From positions 62,001 through 126,000 of the forward strand of contig CAVPBN010000003.1 in assembly GCA_963701815.1 (NCBI GenBank): DNA of 64,000 nt. Reading direction: 5' to 3'. A program made the translations under genes and the position numbers. Each line of letters opens with the position of its first letter. Position 1 is the first letter of the stretch. Below the pieces are notes generated by a model, which saw only the letters and a list, made by a program, of their open reading frames with translations, was not told the DNA's origin and did not search any database. Shown here piece after piece: positions 9,085-19,126 of this stretch. This DNA is from AP-15 sp963701815. GTDB taxonomy: Bacteria; Pseudomonadota; Alphaproteobacteria; ATCC43930; CGMCC-115725.

Positions 9085-9438
9085 CGGTGTCGTCCGCTGC
9101 CGGCATCGGTCAATGCCCGGCCGAGCCGCCCCGACACGAACAGGCCGAGCATCCGGAAATCGCTGAGCAGCGACCACAGCGGATGCCCAAAGGTCTCGCG
9201 GCCGGTTGCGCTCGAAGACGAGATGGCCGAGCCAGGCGAGGGCGTAGCCGACGATCGGCGCGGCCAGCAGCCAACGCCAATCGCCGGCGACGGCGGCGAC
9301 AGCCAGCGCCGCCGCGCCGCAGGAGGTGCCGAGATAATGCAGCCCGCGGGTGCGCGGATCGCGGTGCGCCCCGAGGTAGCGGCGCCAGAACTCCGCATAG
9401 GTCATCACGCTGGGTGCTTGTAAAGCCGGTGCCGGCAT
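9081..9438 (-). pseudogene. Mpo1-like (DUF962) membrane protein with one frameshift
   Basis: The gene starts at the ATG at 9438, with GGAGG ten bases upstream. The first part (MTYAEFWRRYLGAHRDP, then RTRGLHYLGT) has the conserved HxxP..H of Mpo1/DUF962 proteins, followed by two membrane segments. After FERNRP the family continuation ETFGHPLWSLLSDFRMLGLF lies in the next frame, so one extra base near 9198 breaks the gene. That second frame ends in a TGA that overlaps the next gene's GTG, which shows it is the true C-terminus. In yeast Mpo1 is an iron dioxygenase of fatty-acid alpha-oxidation; bacterial function is not known. Confidence 0.8.
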
Positions 9439-9484
9439 CGTAAGTCAGCCTCCATCCTCTTCCCTGTCCGAGGCGGGCTTCGCC

Positions 9485-10555
<1,071 letters not shown>

Positions 10556-10570
10556 TCCGCGCCGGCGGCG

Positions 10571-11656
10571 ATGACGGCGCCGGCGGACCCGGTCCGGTTC
10601 GCGCCACCGGTGTCGGACCGCTTTCTCGGCCGGCCGATTTCGCCGCTGGTCCGACGCCGGCTCGACAGCTTTTGCCGCAACCGGCGCGGCTTGTGGTCGT
10701 TGTGGATCTTCCTGGCGCTGTTCACCGTCACCCTCTTCGCCGAGTTCATCGCCAATGACCGGCCGTTGCTGGTCCGCTTCGACGGCGGGTGGTACTTCCC
10801 GGTCTTCGCCGATTATCCGGAGACGGCGTTCGGCGGCGAATTTCCGACCGCGGCCGACTACCGCGATCCGGCGGTGCAGCAGCTGATCCGGGCCAAGGGC
10901 TGGATGGTCTGGCCGCCGATCCCTTTCAGCTACAATACGATCAATTACAATCTGCCGAGCCCGGCGCCGTCGCCGCCGTCGCGGGCCGACTGGTTCGGCA
11001 CCGACGACCAAGGCCGCGACGTGCTGGCGCGGCTGATCTACGGCTTTCGCATCTCGGTATTGTTCGGCCTCGCGCTGACCGTCTTGTCTTCGGTGATCGG
11101 GGTCGCCGCCGGCGCCGTGCAGGGATATTTCGGCGGTCTCGTCGACCTCGGCTTTCAGCGCTTCATCGAGATCTGGTCGGGCTTGCCGGTGCTGTACCTG
11201 CTGATCATCATGGCGAGTTTTATCGAACCTGGTTTCTGGTGGCTGCTGGGCTTGATGCTGCTGTTTTCGTGGATGCATCTGGTCGATGTCGTACGCGCCG
11301 AATTCCTGCGCGCGCGCAATTTCGACTACGTCCGGGCGGCGCGCGCACTCGGCGTTGCCGATCGCACGATCATCCTGCGGCATGTTCTGCCGAACGCCAC
11401 GGTGGCGACGATCACCTTTCTTCCGTTCATCCTGAACGGCTCGATCACCACCCTGACCTCGCTGGACTTTCTCGGCTTCGGCCTCCCCCCCGGCTCACCT
11501 TCGCTCGGCGAATTGCTGGCGCAGGGCAAGGCCAATCTGCAGGCGCCGTGGCTTGGTCTGACCGCCTTTTTCGCGCTGGCCCTGATGCTGAGCCTGCTGA
11601 TCTTTATCGGCGAGGCGGTGCGCGATGCGTTCGATCCGCGCAAGGTGAGCCTGTGA
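10571..11656 (+). CDS. yejE: microcin C / oligopeptide ABC transporter permease YejE
   Basis: The 361-residue inner-membrane permease has the YejE N-terminal signature (ISPLVRRRLDSFCRNRRGLWSLWIF, then FAEFIANDRPLL and a long periplasmic segment with WPPIPFSYNTINYNLP), followed by the BPD_transp_1 domain starting at WFGTDDQGRDVLARLIYGFRIS. The EAA loop is EFLRARNFDYVRAARALGV, which contacts the ATPase. In E. coli the YejABEF importer takes up microcin C and peptides. Here yejA and yejB are not adjacent: asd precedes it. Confidence 0.92.
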   Translation: MTAPADPVRFAPPVSDRFLGRPISPLVRRRLDSFCRNRRGLWSLWIFLALFTVTLFAEFIANDRPLLVRFDGGWYFPVFADYPETAFGGEFPTAADYRDPAVQQLIRAKGWMVWPPIPFSYNTINYNLPSPAPSPPSRADWFGTDDQGRDVLARLIYGFRISVLFGLALTVLSSVIGVAAGAVQGYFGGLVDLGFQRFIEIWSGLPVLYLLIIMASFIEPGFWWLLGLMLLFSWMHLVDVVRAEFLRARNFDYVRAARALGVADRTIILRHVLPNATVATITFLPFILNGSITTLTSLDFLGFGLPPGSPSLGELLAQGKANLQAPWLGLTAFFALALMLSLLIFIGEAVRDAFDPRKVSL

Positions 11657-13314
11657 ATGACGGTGCGGGCCGCCCGGCCGGCACGGATGGCGCCCCGGCG
11701 CCGCTCCTCGAAATCCGCCGCCTGAGCATCACCTTCGCCGGCCACGGTCAGGCGCCGCCGGTCGAGGCGGTCAAGGACCTCTCGCTCGACCTGAACCGCG
11801 GCGAGACCCTGGCGCTGGTCGGCGAAAGCGGCTCGGGAAAGAGCGTGACGGCGCTCTCGGTCATGCAATTGCTGCCCTACCCGCTTGCCCGCTACGGCCG
11901 CGAGAGCAGCATCCGGTTTGCCGGCGAGGAACTGGTCGGCGCCGCCCCCGAGCGGCTGCGCCGGGTGCGCGGCGACCGCATCGCAATGGTTTTTCAGGAG
12001 CCGATGACGTCGCTCAACCCGTTGCACACCTTAGAGCACCAGATTGCCGAAACCTTGCTGATCCACCGGCATATGCGAACGGCGCAGGCGCGCGAACGCA
12101 CCCTCGAGCTGCTGCGCATCGTCGGCCTGGCCGACGCCGAGAATCGGCTCGACGCCTATCCGCACCAGCTCTCGGGCGGACAGCGGCAACGGGTCATGAT
12201 CGCGATGGCGATCGCCAACGAGCCCGACATCCTGATCGCCGATGAGCCGACGACGGCGCTCGACGTGACCATCCAGGCGCATATCCTCCGGCTGCTCGAA
12301 GAGCTGCGCGACCGCTTCGGCATGGCCCTGCTGCTGATCACGCACGATCTCTCGATCGTGCGCAAATCGGCGGATCGCGTCGCGATCATGACCAGGGGCG
12401 AAATCGTCGAGACCGGGCGGGCGGGCGCGGTCTTCGATCGCCCACGCCATCCCTACACCCGGCACCTGCTGGCATCGGAGCCGAAGGGACGGGCCGCGGC
12501 GGCCGACCCGGCGGCGCCGCTGCTGGTCGAGGCCGACGACATCAAGGTCTGGTTTCCGGTCCGCCGCGGATTGCTGCATCGGGTAAAGGATCAAGTCAAA
12601 GCGGTCGACGGCGTCTCGCTGGCCTTGCCCGCCGGCACCACCCTGGGCGTCGTCGGCGAGAGCGGCTCGGGCAAGACCACGCTCGGCTTGGCGCTGTTGC
12701 GCCTGACCGCGGCCCGAGGGCGGATCCGGTTTGCCGGCCAAGACATAACGATGTTGCCGCAGCGGCGATTGCGGCCGTTGCGGCGCGAGATGCAGATCGT
12801 CTTTCAGGACCCGTTTTCGAGCCTGTCGCCGCGCCTCTCGGTGGCGCAGATCGTCGAGGAAGGGCTGAAGGTGCATGACCGGTCGACGGGGGCGGCGGAA
12901 CGCCGCCGGCTGATCGAGAATGCGCTCGCCGAGGTGGGGCTCGACGCACAGACGGCCGATCGCTACCCGCACGAATTTTCCGGCGGCCAGCGCCAGCGTA
13001 TCGCGATCGCCCGCGCGCTGGTCCTGAAGCCGCGCCTGGTCGTGCTCGACGAACCGACTTCGGCGCTGGACATGTCGGTGCAGGCGCAGATCGTCGAATT
13101 GCTGCGCGAATTGCAGGCGCGCCGCGGGCTCGCCTATCTGTTCATCAGCCACGATCTGCGGGTGGTCCGGGCCCTCGCGCACCGGATCATGGTCATGAAG
13201 GACGGCCGGATTGTCGAGGCGGGCACCACCGAGCAGATCACGACCGCCCCGGCGCACCCCTACACCCGCGCCCTGATGGCCGCCGCCTTCGACCTCGCCG
13301 CGGTTTCATCGTAA
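11653..13314 (+). CDS. yejF: dual-domain ABC transporter ATP-binding protein YejF
   Basis: The 553-residue protein starts at a GTG overlapping the yejE TGA (GTGA), so the two are coupled. It contains two complete ATPase domains. The first has Walker A GESGSGKS (about 56-63), signature LSGGQRQR and Walker B DILIADEPTTALD. The second has GESGSGKTT (about 334-342), FSGGQRQR and RLVVLDEPTSALDMS. Each half also carries the oligopeptide-type C-terminal HPYTR..L extension. It energises the YejE-containing importer. The partner permease YejB and binding protein YejA must lie elsewhere. Confidence 0.93.
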   Translation: MNDGAGRPAGTDGAPAPLLEIRRLSITFAGHGQAPPVEAVKDLSLDLNRGETLALVGESGSGKSVTALSVMQLLPYPLARYGRESSIRFAGEELVGAAPERLRRVRGDRIAMVFQEPMTSLNPLHTLEHQIAETLLIHRHMRTAQARERTLELLRIVGLADAENRLDAYPHQLSGGQRQRVMIAMAIANEPDILIADEPTTALDVTIQAHILRLLEELRDRFGMALLLITHDLSIVRKSADRVAIMTRGEIVETGRAGAVFDRPRHPYTRHLLASEPKGRAAAADPAAPLLVEADDIKVWFPVRRGLLHRVKDQVKAVDGVSLALPAGTTLGVVGESGSGKTTLGLALLRLTAARGRIRFAGQDITMLPQRRLRPLRREMQIVFQDPFSSLSPRLSVAQIVEEGLKVHDRSTGAAERRRLIENALAEVGLDAQTADRYPHEFSGGQRQRIAIARALVLKPRLVVLDEPTSALDMSVQAQIVELLRELQARRGLAYLFISHDLRVVRALAHRIMVMKDGRIVEAGTTEQITTAPAHPYTRALMAAAFDLAAVSS

Positions 13315-13412
13315 GCTTGCGGTCGACCCGCCGACGAGGCCAATTGCGGAGATCGGGCGCGCCGATTTGTGCACCCGGCGTGCGGGAACGCCTGGCGACG
13401 ACAAGGTGACGC

Positions 13413-15344
13413 ATGCCGGCAAGATCTGCACGATCGTCTGAAGAACCCAAGCCCCCGGCGGCCGACGCCGAACATGCCGAAGCGTCGGCGACAGGCATCG
13501 ATTTCGTGGCGTCGGCGACGCCGCACGGCAGCTTCACCGGTCGGCGTCACAACCGGCCGAACGCCGGCGACCCGCGCCCGCGGCGTGGCCTGACCTGGCC
13601 GTTGCGCGGACTCCTAGCCGCCTCGCTTGCCGTGCCGTTGCTGCTGTTGGCGATAGCCGCCTGGCAGAATCTCCGAGTGGTGTGGGCCCAGGCCCGCGAA
13701 CACGTGGCGAGCGAAACCGATGAACTGCATTTGCACGCGGTCAATGCGTTCGAAACGTTCTCGTTGGCGCTCGACCTGATGGACGACCGTGTCCGCGGCC
13801 TCGATTGGGACCAGATCGAACATGATCCGGAACTGCACCAATTCTTGTCGGACATCGAGAAGCTGCCCGAGATCGACGTGGTCTGGATCACCGATCCCAC
13901 CGGGCATGATCGGGCCAGCGGGCGCCTCTCGCTGACGCCCGCCGATGTCTCGGATCGCGATTTTTTCGTCGAGGAGAAGGCCCGCGACATCGGCATCTTC
14001 ATCGGCAGGGCCCATATCGGCCGGCGCACCGGCAGGGATGAATTCAGCATAAGCCGGCGCCGATCGGCGGCCGACCGCCGCTTCGACGGAATCGTCCGCA
14101 TCGCGGCGAAACCCAGTTATTTCAGCGATTTCTACAGCACGCGCGAGAAGCGGGTTTCCGCCCTGCTGTTGCGCAGCGACGGCGCCGGTCTGGCTCGTTA
14201 TCCGGCCTCGTCGTCCCCGTTCATCTTTTCGCCGGACAGCCGCTTCATGAGTACGATCGCCGCCGATCCAGCCCGCGGGGTGTTCAGCGATACCGCGGAG
14301 CTGGACGGGATCCAACGGCTCTATGGCTATCGCCGCGTCGGCGGTTATCCGATCTACGTCGTGTTCGGGATCCCGACACATGACGTGCTTGCTTTATGGC
14401 GCGACAATCTCGTCGGCTATTCGCTGGTTGCCGTGCCTGCCTCGCTGGCCCTGTTCGCGATGACATTGATCGCGGTGCGCCAAAGCCAGCGGCGCAAGAT
14501 CGGCAGCTGGCGCTGGCAGATCACCGCGCTGCGCCTCAAACGCGAGATGGATCGGCGCGGCATTGCCGAGGCTGAGTTGCGCCAGTCCCAAAAGATGGAG
14601 GCGCTCGGCCAGCTCACCGGCGGGGTCGCCCATGATTTCAACAACCTGCTGACGGTCTTGCAGGGATGCCTCGAATTGCTCAGCGGCCGGCAGCGCGACG
14701 ACCCGTCGCAGGCACGGGTCGACATGGCCCTGCGCACGATCGCGCGCGGCGAGACCTTGACCCGCCAGCTCCTGGCCTTCGCGCGGCGTCAGCCGCAGGC
14801 GGTCGCCAGTCTCGACCTCAATGCCCGGCTGCGCGGGATGGCCGAGATGTTGGCGCGGACGGTCGGCAGCGAAATAAAGATCGAGACCGACCTTGCCCCC
14901 GATCTATGGCCGATCGATGCCGATGCGAACCAGTTCGAGCTCGCGGTCATCAACCTTGCGATCAATGCGCGCGACGCAATGCCGGCGGGCGGCGTGTTGC
15001 GGCTGCGAACCTACAACGCGCCGCTTCCCGCTGAAGCCGCCGATGAGACGCTCCCACCGGGCGAATTCGTCGCGCTCGAGGTCGGCGACACCGGCGCTGG
15101 AATGGCGCCGGAGGTGCTGACCCGAGCATTCGAGCCTTTTTTCACCACCAAGGGCGCGGGGAAGGGCACCGGGCTCGGACTCAGTCTGGTCTACGACTTC
15201 GCCCGCCAATCGGGCGGCGGCGCGGCGATCCGCAGCAAACCCGACCACGGCACCAAGGTCACCCTGCGTCTGCCCAGAAGCCGCAAGGTCGGCGACCCGA
15301 AGCACGACCGCGCTTCGGGCTTGCTCGTCGGCGGTCCGGCGTGA
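13413..15344 (+). CDS. membrane sensor histidine kinase with extracytoplasmic sensor
   Basis: The 643-residue protein has a disordered, charged N-terminus, a first membrane helix at about 68-86 (LRGLLAASLAVPLLLLAIAAW), a periplasmic sensor of about 230 residues of the dCache/PDC type (DVVWITDPTGHDRASGR, DVSDRDFFVEE), and a second helix near 330-350 (LVGYSLVAVPASLALFAMTLI). The kinase core follows: HisKA box VAHDFNNLLTVL with the phospho-acceptor His at about 407, N-box NLAINARDAMP, and G-boxes GDTGAGM and GKGTGLGLSLV. HDFNN-type kinases often bear a receiver domain; here none is present and no response regulator is adjacent, so the partner is unknown. Confidence 0.9.
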   Translation: MPARSARSSEEPKPPAADAEHAEASATGIDFVASATPHGSFTGRRHNRPNAGDPRPRRGLTWPLRGLLAASLAVPLLLLAIAAWQNLRVVWAQAREHVASETDELHLHAVNAFETFSLALDLMDDRVRGLDWDQIEHDPELHQFLSDIEKLPEIDVVWITDPTGHDRASGRLSLTPADVSDRDFFVEEKARDIGIFIGRAHIGRRTGRDEFSISRRRSAADRRFDGIVRIAAKPSYFSDFYSTREKRVSALLLRSDGAGLARYPASSSPFIFSPDSRFMSTIAADPARGVFSDTAELDGIQRLYGYRRVGGYPIYVVFGIPTHDVLALWRDNLVGYSLVAVPASLALFAMTLIAVRQSQRRKIGSWRWQITALRLKREMDRRGIAEAELRQSQKMEALGQLTGGVAHDFNNLLTVLQGCLELLSGRQRDDPSQARVDMALRTIARGETLTRQLLAFARRQPQAVASLDLNARLRGMAEMLARTVGSEIKIETDLAPDLWPIDADANQFELAVINLAINARDAMPAGGVLRLRTYNAPLPAEAADETLPPGEFVALEVGDTGAGMAPEVLTRAFEPFFTTKGAGKGTGLGLSLVYDFARQSGGGAAIRSKPDHGTKVTLRLPRSRKVGDPKHDRASGLLVGGPA

Positions 15345-15426
15345 AATTCTGCGGTTTCGGCGATGGCGTCGCCGGCCGCCCGGGCGGCACAACTTCGCCG
15401 CAGCGACACCCCCAGGAGGGAACGAA

Positions 15427-16350
15427 ATGCGCATCGTCATCGTCGGTCAGCAGGCCTTCGGCAAGGCCGTGCTCGACGCCTTCATCGCCCGTGGCGACGA
15501 GATTGCCGGCGTCTTCGCAGCGCCGGAGCAGCCGGGCGCCCGGCCCGACCCGCTCGTCGCCGCGGCGCAAGAGCGGGGTTTGACAGTCCACCGCTTCGCC
15601 AAATATTCGGCCCCCGAGGCGCAGGCGGCGCTCGCCGATCTGAAGGCCGATATCGGCGTGATGGCCTATGTCCTGCTGTTCGCGCCGCCCGAATTTTGCG
15701 CCATACCAAAGCACGGCATGATCCAGTTCCATCCCTCGCTGTTGCCGCTGCATCGCGGGCCGTCCTCGATCCCGTGGGCGATCATCCGCGGGCGCAGCGA
15801 AACCGGGCTGTCGATCTTCCGGCCGACCCCCGGGCTCGACGAGGGCCCGGTGATCCTGCAAAAGCGCGTGCCGATCGCCGCCGACGACACCGCGGGGTCG
15901 CTGTACTTCGACAAGATCTTTCCGCTCGGCGTCGAGGCCCTGGTCGAGGCCGCCGATCTCGTCGTCAAGGGTCGTGCGACCGAAACCACCCAGGATGAAG
16001 GCCGGGCCACCTATGAGGGATGGGTGCGGACCGCCGAATCGCGGATCGACTGGGCGCGGCACGTCGACTTCCTCTACGATCTGGTTCGCGGCTGCAACCC
16101 GGCGCCCGGCGCCTGGACAACCTGCGGAGAGCAAAAGCTTTACCTGTTCGACGCCAAAAAGATCGCCGCCCCGACCTTTGGCGCGGTGCGCGGGCATAAG
16201 CTCGGCGAAATCGTCTCGATCGGCGAAACCGGCATGCGGATTCTGGCGCAGGGCGGGTATATCGAGGCTTCCCGGATACGGCTCGACAACGGCGCCAAGA
16301 TCCCCGCCACCGAGGCCGGGATCGCGGCCGGGACGATCCTCGGCGGGTAG
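15427..16350 (+). CDS. formyltransferase family protein (10-formyl-THF hydrolase/Fmt-like)
   Basis: The 307-residue protein starts MRIVIVGQQAFGKAVLDAF, and the formyltransferase signature FHPSLLPLHRGPSSIPW lies at about 101-117, with the essential His at about 102. The catalytic Asp region is GLDEGPVIL, and a C-terminal Fmt_C-like domain begins near 200 (ATYEGWVRTAESRIDW). Overall it resembles the N-terminal hydrolase domain of eukaryotic 10-formyltetrahydrofolate dehydrogenase more than methionyl-tRNA formyltransferase. It may transfer or hydrolyse a formyl group from 10-formyl-THF; the acceptor is unknown. GGAGG-like bases precede the ATG. Confidence 0.82.
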   Translation: MRIVIVGQQAFGKAVLDAFIARGDEIAGVFAAPEQPGARPDPLVAAAQERGLTVHRFAKYSAPEAQAALADLKADIGVMAYVLLFAPPEFCAIPKHGMIQFHPSLLPLHRGPSSIPWAIIRGRSETGLSIFRPTPGLDEGPVILQKRVPIAADDTAGSLYFDKIFPLGVEALVEAADLVVKGRATETTQDEGRATYEGWVRTAESRIDWARHVDFLYDLVRGCNPAPGAWTTCGEQKLYLFDAKKIAAPTFGAVRGHKLGEIVSIGETGMRILAQGGYIEASRIRLDNGAKIPATEAGIAAGTILGG

Positions 16351-16362
16351 CGCGCGCCGCCG

Positions 16363-16606
16363 ATGCCCGTCGTCTTCCGGACGCGTGGCTATCGGTTCTT
16401 TTTCTATTCTAACGAAGGTCGTCCGCGCGAGCCGCCGCATGTTCATGTCGAGCAAGACAGACAGAGAGGCCAAGATTTGGCTTCGTCCTCAGATCGTGGC
16501 TGCCTACAATGACGGCTTCAATGCGAGGGCATTGCGCGAACTGCTGAATTTGGTCGAGGCAAATCGTGAACGCATCGAGGAGGCGTGGGACGAGTTCTTC
16601 GGTTAG
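16363..16606 (+). pseudogene. DUF4160 protein broken by a 4-bp GACA duplication
   Basis: The first frame reads MPVVFRTRGYRFFFYSNEG and EPPHVHVEQ, the DUF4160 N-terminus with its PHVHV motif. The family continuation REAKIWLRPQIVAAYNDGFN, then ERIEEAWDEFFG, is in another frame. The junction at 16456-16463 is a perfect tandem GACAGACA. Removing one GACA restores a continuous reading (VEQ-DREAKIW), so a four-base slippage duplication explains the break. It lies four bases before the DUF2442 gene, the usual partner of DUF4160 in many genomes. Confidence 0.8.
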
Positions 16607-16610
16607 GCCG

Positions 16611-16847
16611 ATGAGCGTGGCCTTCGACGACGACAACATGTGGGTGGAATTGTCTGATGGACGCACCCTTGGCGTTCCTATCGCCTGGTTCCCTCGCCTA
16701 TTACGCGCAACACGCGAACAACGTCAGGAGTGCCGGATCAGCAGCAGAGGCCTCCATTGGGAAGGATTGGACGAGGACATATCGGTGGCCGGACTACTTG
16801 TCGGGTACGGAGACCGAACGCATGCGACGCCAACCGCCGCCGAGTAA
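16611..16847 (+). CDS. DUF2442 domain protein
   Basis: The 78-residue protein reads MSVAFDDDNMWVELSDGRTL, then GVPIAWFPRLLRAT, a full DUF2442 N-terminal sheet and helix. GLHWEGLDEDISVAGLL follows, the family's C-terminal signature. The ATG at 16611 begins four bases after the DUF4160 stop, so the pair is an operon. DUF4160-DUF2442 pairs have been suspected to be toxin-antitoxin-like modules, but I know of no firm demonstration. This partner is intact while DUF4160 is broken. Confidence 0.82.
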   Translation: MSVAFDDDNMWVELSDGRTLGVPIAWFPRLLRATREQRQECRISSRGLHWEGLDEDISVAGLLVGYGDRTHATPTAAE

Positions 16848-16870
16848 CCAAAGATTAAACGGCAACGGAT

Positions 16871-18361
16871 TTATCGTGCAAAACTGCGCGTCAGTGACGG
16901 AGCCGCCCGCATTTCCCGGTACAACGTCGAATAGTGGCGGGCTGCGGCGTCCCAGCTGAAATCGCGCGTCATCGCCTGCCGCATCATTCGCCGCCATAAT
17001 GCCGGCTGGCGGTACAATCCGGCGGCGCGGGCGATCGCCGCCTGCAGCGCCGGTACGCTTTCGTCGTCGAAGGCAAAACCGGTGGCGCTGCCGTCGGCCA
17101 GGGTGACCGCCGTCGCGTCGACCACCGTATCGGCGAGGCCGCCGACCCGGCGGACCAGCGGCAATGCGCCGTAACGCAGCGCGTAAAGCTGGGTCAGACC
17201 GCACGGTTCGTAGCGCGAGGGGACCAGGACGATGTCGGCGCCGGCGATGATCAGATGCGAGAGCTGCTCGTCATAGCCGAGCTCGACCCCGACATGCGGC
17301 GCATAGCGCTGCGCCGCCGCGGCGCAACCGCGCTCGAGCTCCGCCTCGCCCGAGCCGAGCAGCGCGAGCTGGCCGCCGGCGGCGACCAGGCCGGACAATC
17401 CCGCGAGGATCAGGTCGACGCCCTTTTGCCAGGTCAGGCGGCTGACCACGCCGAACAGCAGCGCATCGTCGCGCCGCTCGAGCCCGAGCCGGTGCTGCAA
17501 AGCGGCCTTGGCCGCGCGCTTGCCCGCCGCCGCCTCGTCGACGCCATAGGCCAGCGGCAGGGCGCCGTCGTGCCGGGGCTCCCATATCTGCGGATCGACG
17601 CCGTGCAGGATCCCGGTCAACACGCCGGCGCGACGGCGAAGCACCCCGTCGAGCCCCCAGCCGAATGCCGGCGTCTGGATCTCGCGCGCATAGGTCGGGC
17701 TGACCGTGGTCAGCCGGTCCGAATAAAACAGGCCGGCCTTCAGAAACGACAGCCCGCCGTAGAACTCCACCCCGTCGATCGCGAAGAACTCGGACGGCAG
17801 CGCCAGATCGGCAAAATCGGATGCCGGGAACAGACCGCGATAGGCGAGGTTGTGGATCGTGAACAGCGTGGCGACGGGCTCCGCGGCCGGCGGCATGGCG
17901 GCGAGATAGGCGGGGGCGAGGGCGGCATGCCAGTCGTGAGCATGCAGAATGTCGGGGCGCCAGCCCGGGTCGGCGCCGCGGGCCAGCGCGGCGGCGACCC
18001 AGCCGAACAACGCGAAACGGCGATGGTTGTCCGGCCAATCGGCGCCGTCGGGACCCATATAGGGACTGCCCGCGCGGTCGTAAAATGCCGGGTGGTCGAC
18101 CAGATAGGCGAGCCGCTCGGTCCCCGGCAGCCGGACAATCGCGACCCGCACCCGCTCGGCCGCGAACGGCGTCGGCAATCGGACGATGTCGGTCAAGCCG
18201 GAGAACGCGTCAAGAAAGCCCGGAAACCCCGGCAACAGCAAACGAGTATCGACGCCGGCCCCGACCAGCGCCGGCGGCAATGCGGCCGAAACATCGCCGA
18301 GCCCGCCCGACTTGACCCAGGGAAACAGCTCGGCGGTGACGTAGAGGACGCGCATCGGCAT
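16871..18361 (-). CDS. glgA: glycogen synthase (ADP-glucose type)
   Basis: The 496-residue glucosyltransferase (GT5) extends alpha-1,4-glucan from ADP-glucose. It opens with MRVLYVTAELFPWVKSGGLGDV, where KSGGLGDV is the ADP-glucose-binding motif. HAHDWHAALAP and FTIHNLAYRG follow in the N-terminal Rossmann domain. The C-terminal domain has SRLTWQKGVDL, LLGSGEAELE and the donor-site PSRYEPCGLTQLYALRYG. The length is typical. Another start at 18355 (MRVLYV) is possible; neither has a strong ribosome-binding site. No other glycogen gene is in the window. Confidence 0.96.
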   Translation of the reverse strand: MPMRVLYVTAELFPWVKSGGLGDVSAALPPALVGAGVDTRLLLPGFPGFLDAFSGLTDIVRLPTPFAAERVRVAIVRLPGTERLAYLVDHPAFYDRAGSPYMGPDGADWPDNHRRFALFGWVAAALARGADPGWRPDILHAHDWHAALAPAYLAAMPPAAEPVATLFTIHNLAYRGLFPASDFADLALPSEFFAIDGVEFYGGLSFLKAGLFYSDRLTTVSPTYAREIQTPAFGWGLDGVLRRRAGVLTGILHGVDPQIWEPRHDGALPLAYGVDEAAAGKRAAKAALQHRLGLERRDDALLFGVVSRLTWQKGVDLILAGLSGLVAAGGQLALLGSGEAELERGCAAAAQRYAPHVGVELGYDEQLSHLIIAGADIVLVPSRYEPCGLTQLYALRYGALPLVRRVGGLADTVVDATAVTLADGSATGFAFDDESVPALQAAIARAAGLYRQPALWRRMMRQAMTRDFSWDAAARHYSTLYREMRAAPSLTRSFAR

Positions 18362-18487
18362 TCGGAGCAGCCCAGGCCGCTCCTATGCTAACTCCTCGTG
18401 GCCTCGTCCGGCTATTCGCTTCGCCGCGCGGCGGACCGCCCTCCAGCTTGCATTTCCTCCGGCCCCGCAACTCAGGCCGTCGGACGT

Positions 18488-19093
18488 TCAGTGGGCCGCG
18501 GGGGGCGGCACGGCGAAGCCGCCGCTCGACGCGGCGGGCGCGGCGGATGCGGTAGCCGCCGGCTCGACGAAACCGCCGCCGCCGCCGCCGGCAGGCGCCG
18601 CCGCTGCCGGAACGACAAAGCCCGGACCGGTGCCCTGGCCGGAACCGGATGCCGTCGTCGGCGATGACGGCTTGTGCGCTGTTCGTCTCTTCCCGCGATG
18701 GGCGCCGGTCGGTTCGGCGTATTGCGTCGGCTGCATATAATTAGGCGGTACGTTGTCGCCCTTGGCGTACATGCAGGCCGAATAGGCAATGTCGTATTGC
18801 TGCTGCACCGTGGCCGTCGCCTGGGCATTGACGGCCACGGCGTCGTTGCCGGTCCCGGTCAAGAGATTCTGCAATGCGGTCCCGGTAACCTGGTTGTTGG
18901 CCGCCTGCACCGCCGGGGCCATCTGCTGATTGGCTTGCGCCGTGCACGCAATATGATCGGAGGCCAGGTCGGCCGGCAGCTTTCCCGGCCCGGGTGTCGC
19001 GATCACGCTCGGCGCCATGACCGCCGGCACGCACCCGGCCAGGATCATGATCTGCGCTGCCGCTATTACGGGCACCAATTTCCGCATCTCCAT
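18488..19093 (-). CDS. Ala/Gly/Pro-rich lipoprotein of unknown function
   Basis: The product is about 201 residues, starting at the ATG at 19093 with GGAGG five bases upstream. A lipoprotein signal (MRKLVPVIAAAQIMILAGC) with lipobox LAGC indicates an envelope anchor. The mature region has two Cys in a folded-looking segment (SDHIACTAQANQQMAPAV ... YDIAYSACMYAKGD). The last 70 residues are low complexity, rich in Ala, Gly and Pro, and end in FAVPPPAAH. I do not recognise a family. Confidence 0.65.
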   Translation of the reverse strand: MEMRKLVPVIAAAQIMILAGCVPAVMAPSVIATPGPGKLPADLASDHIACTAQANQQMAPAVQAANNQVTGTALQNLLTGTGNDAVAVNAQATATVQQQYDIAYSACMYAKGDNVPPNYMQPTQYAEPTGAHRGKRRTAHKPSSPTTASGSGQGTGPGFVVPAAAAPAGGGGGGFVEPAATASAAPAASSGGFAVPPPAAH

Positions 19094-19126
19094 ATTCTCC
19101 TCCCACACCCGGCATCGCCGGTCCGT

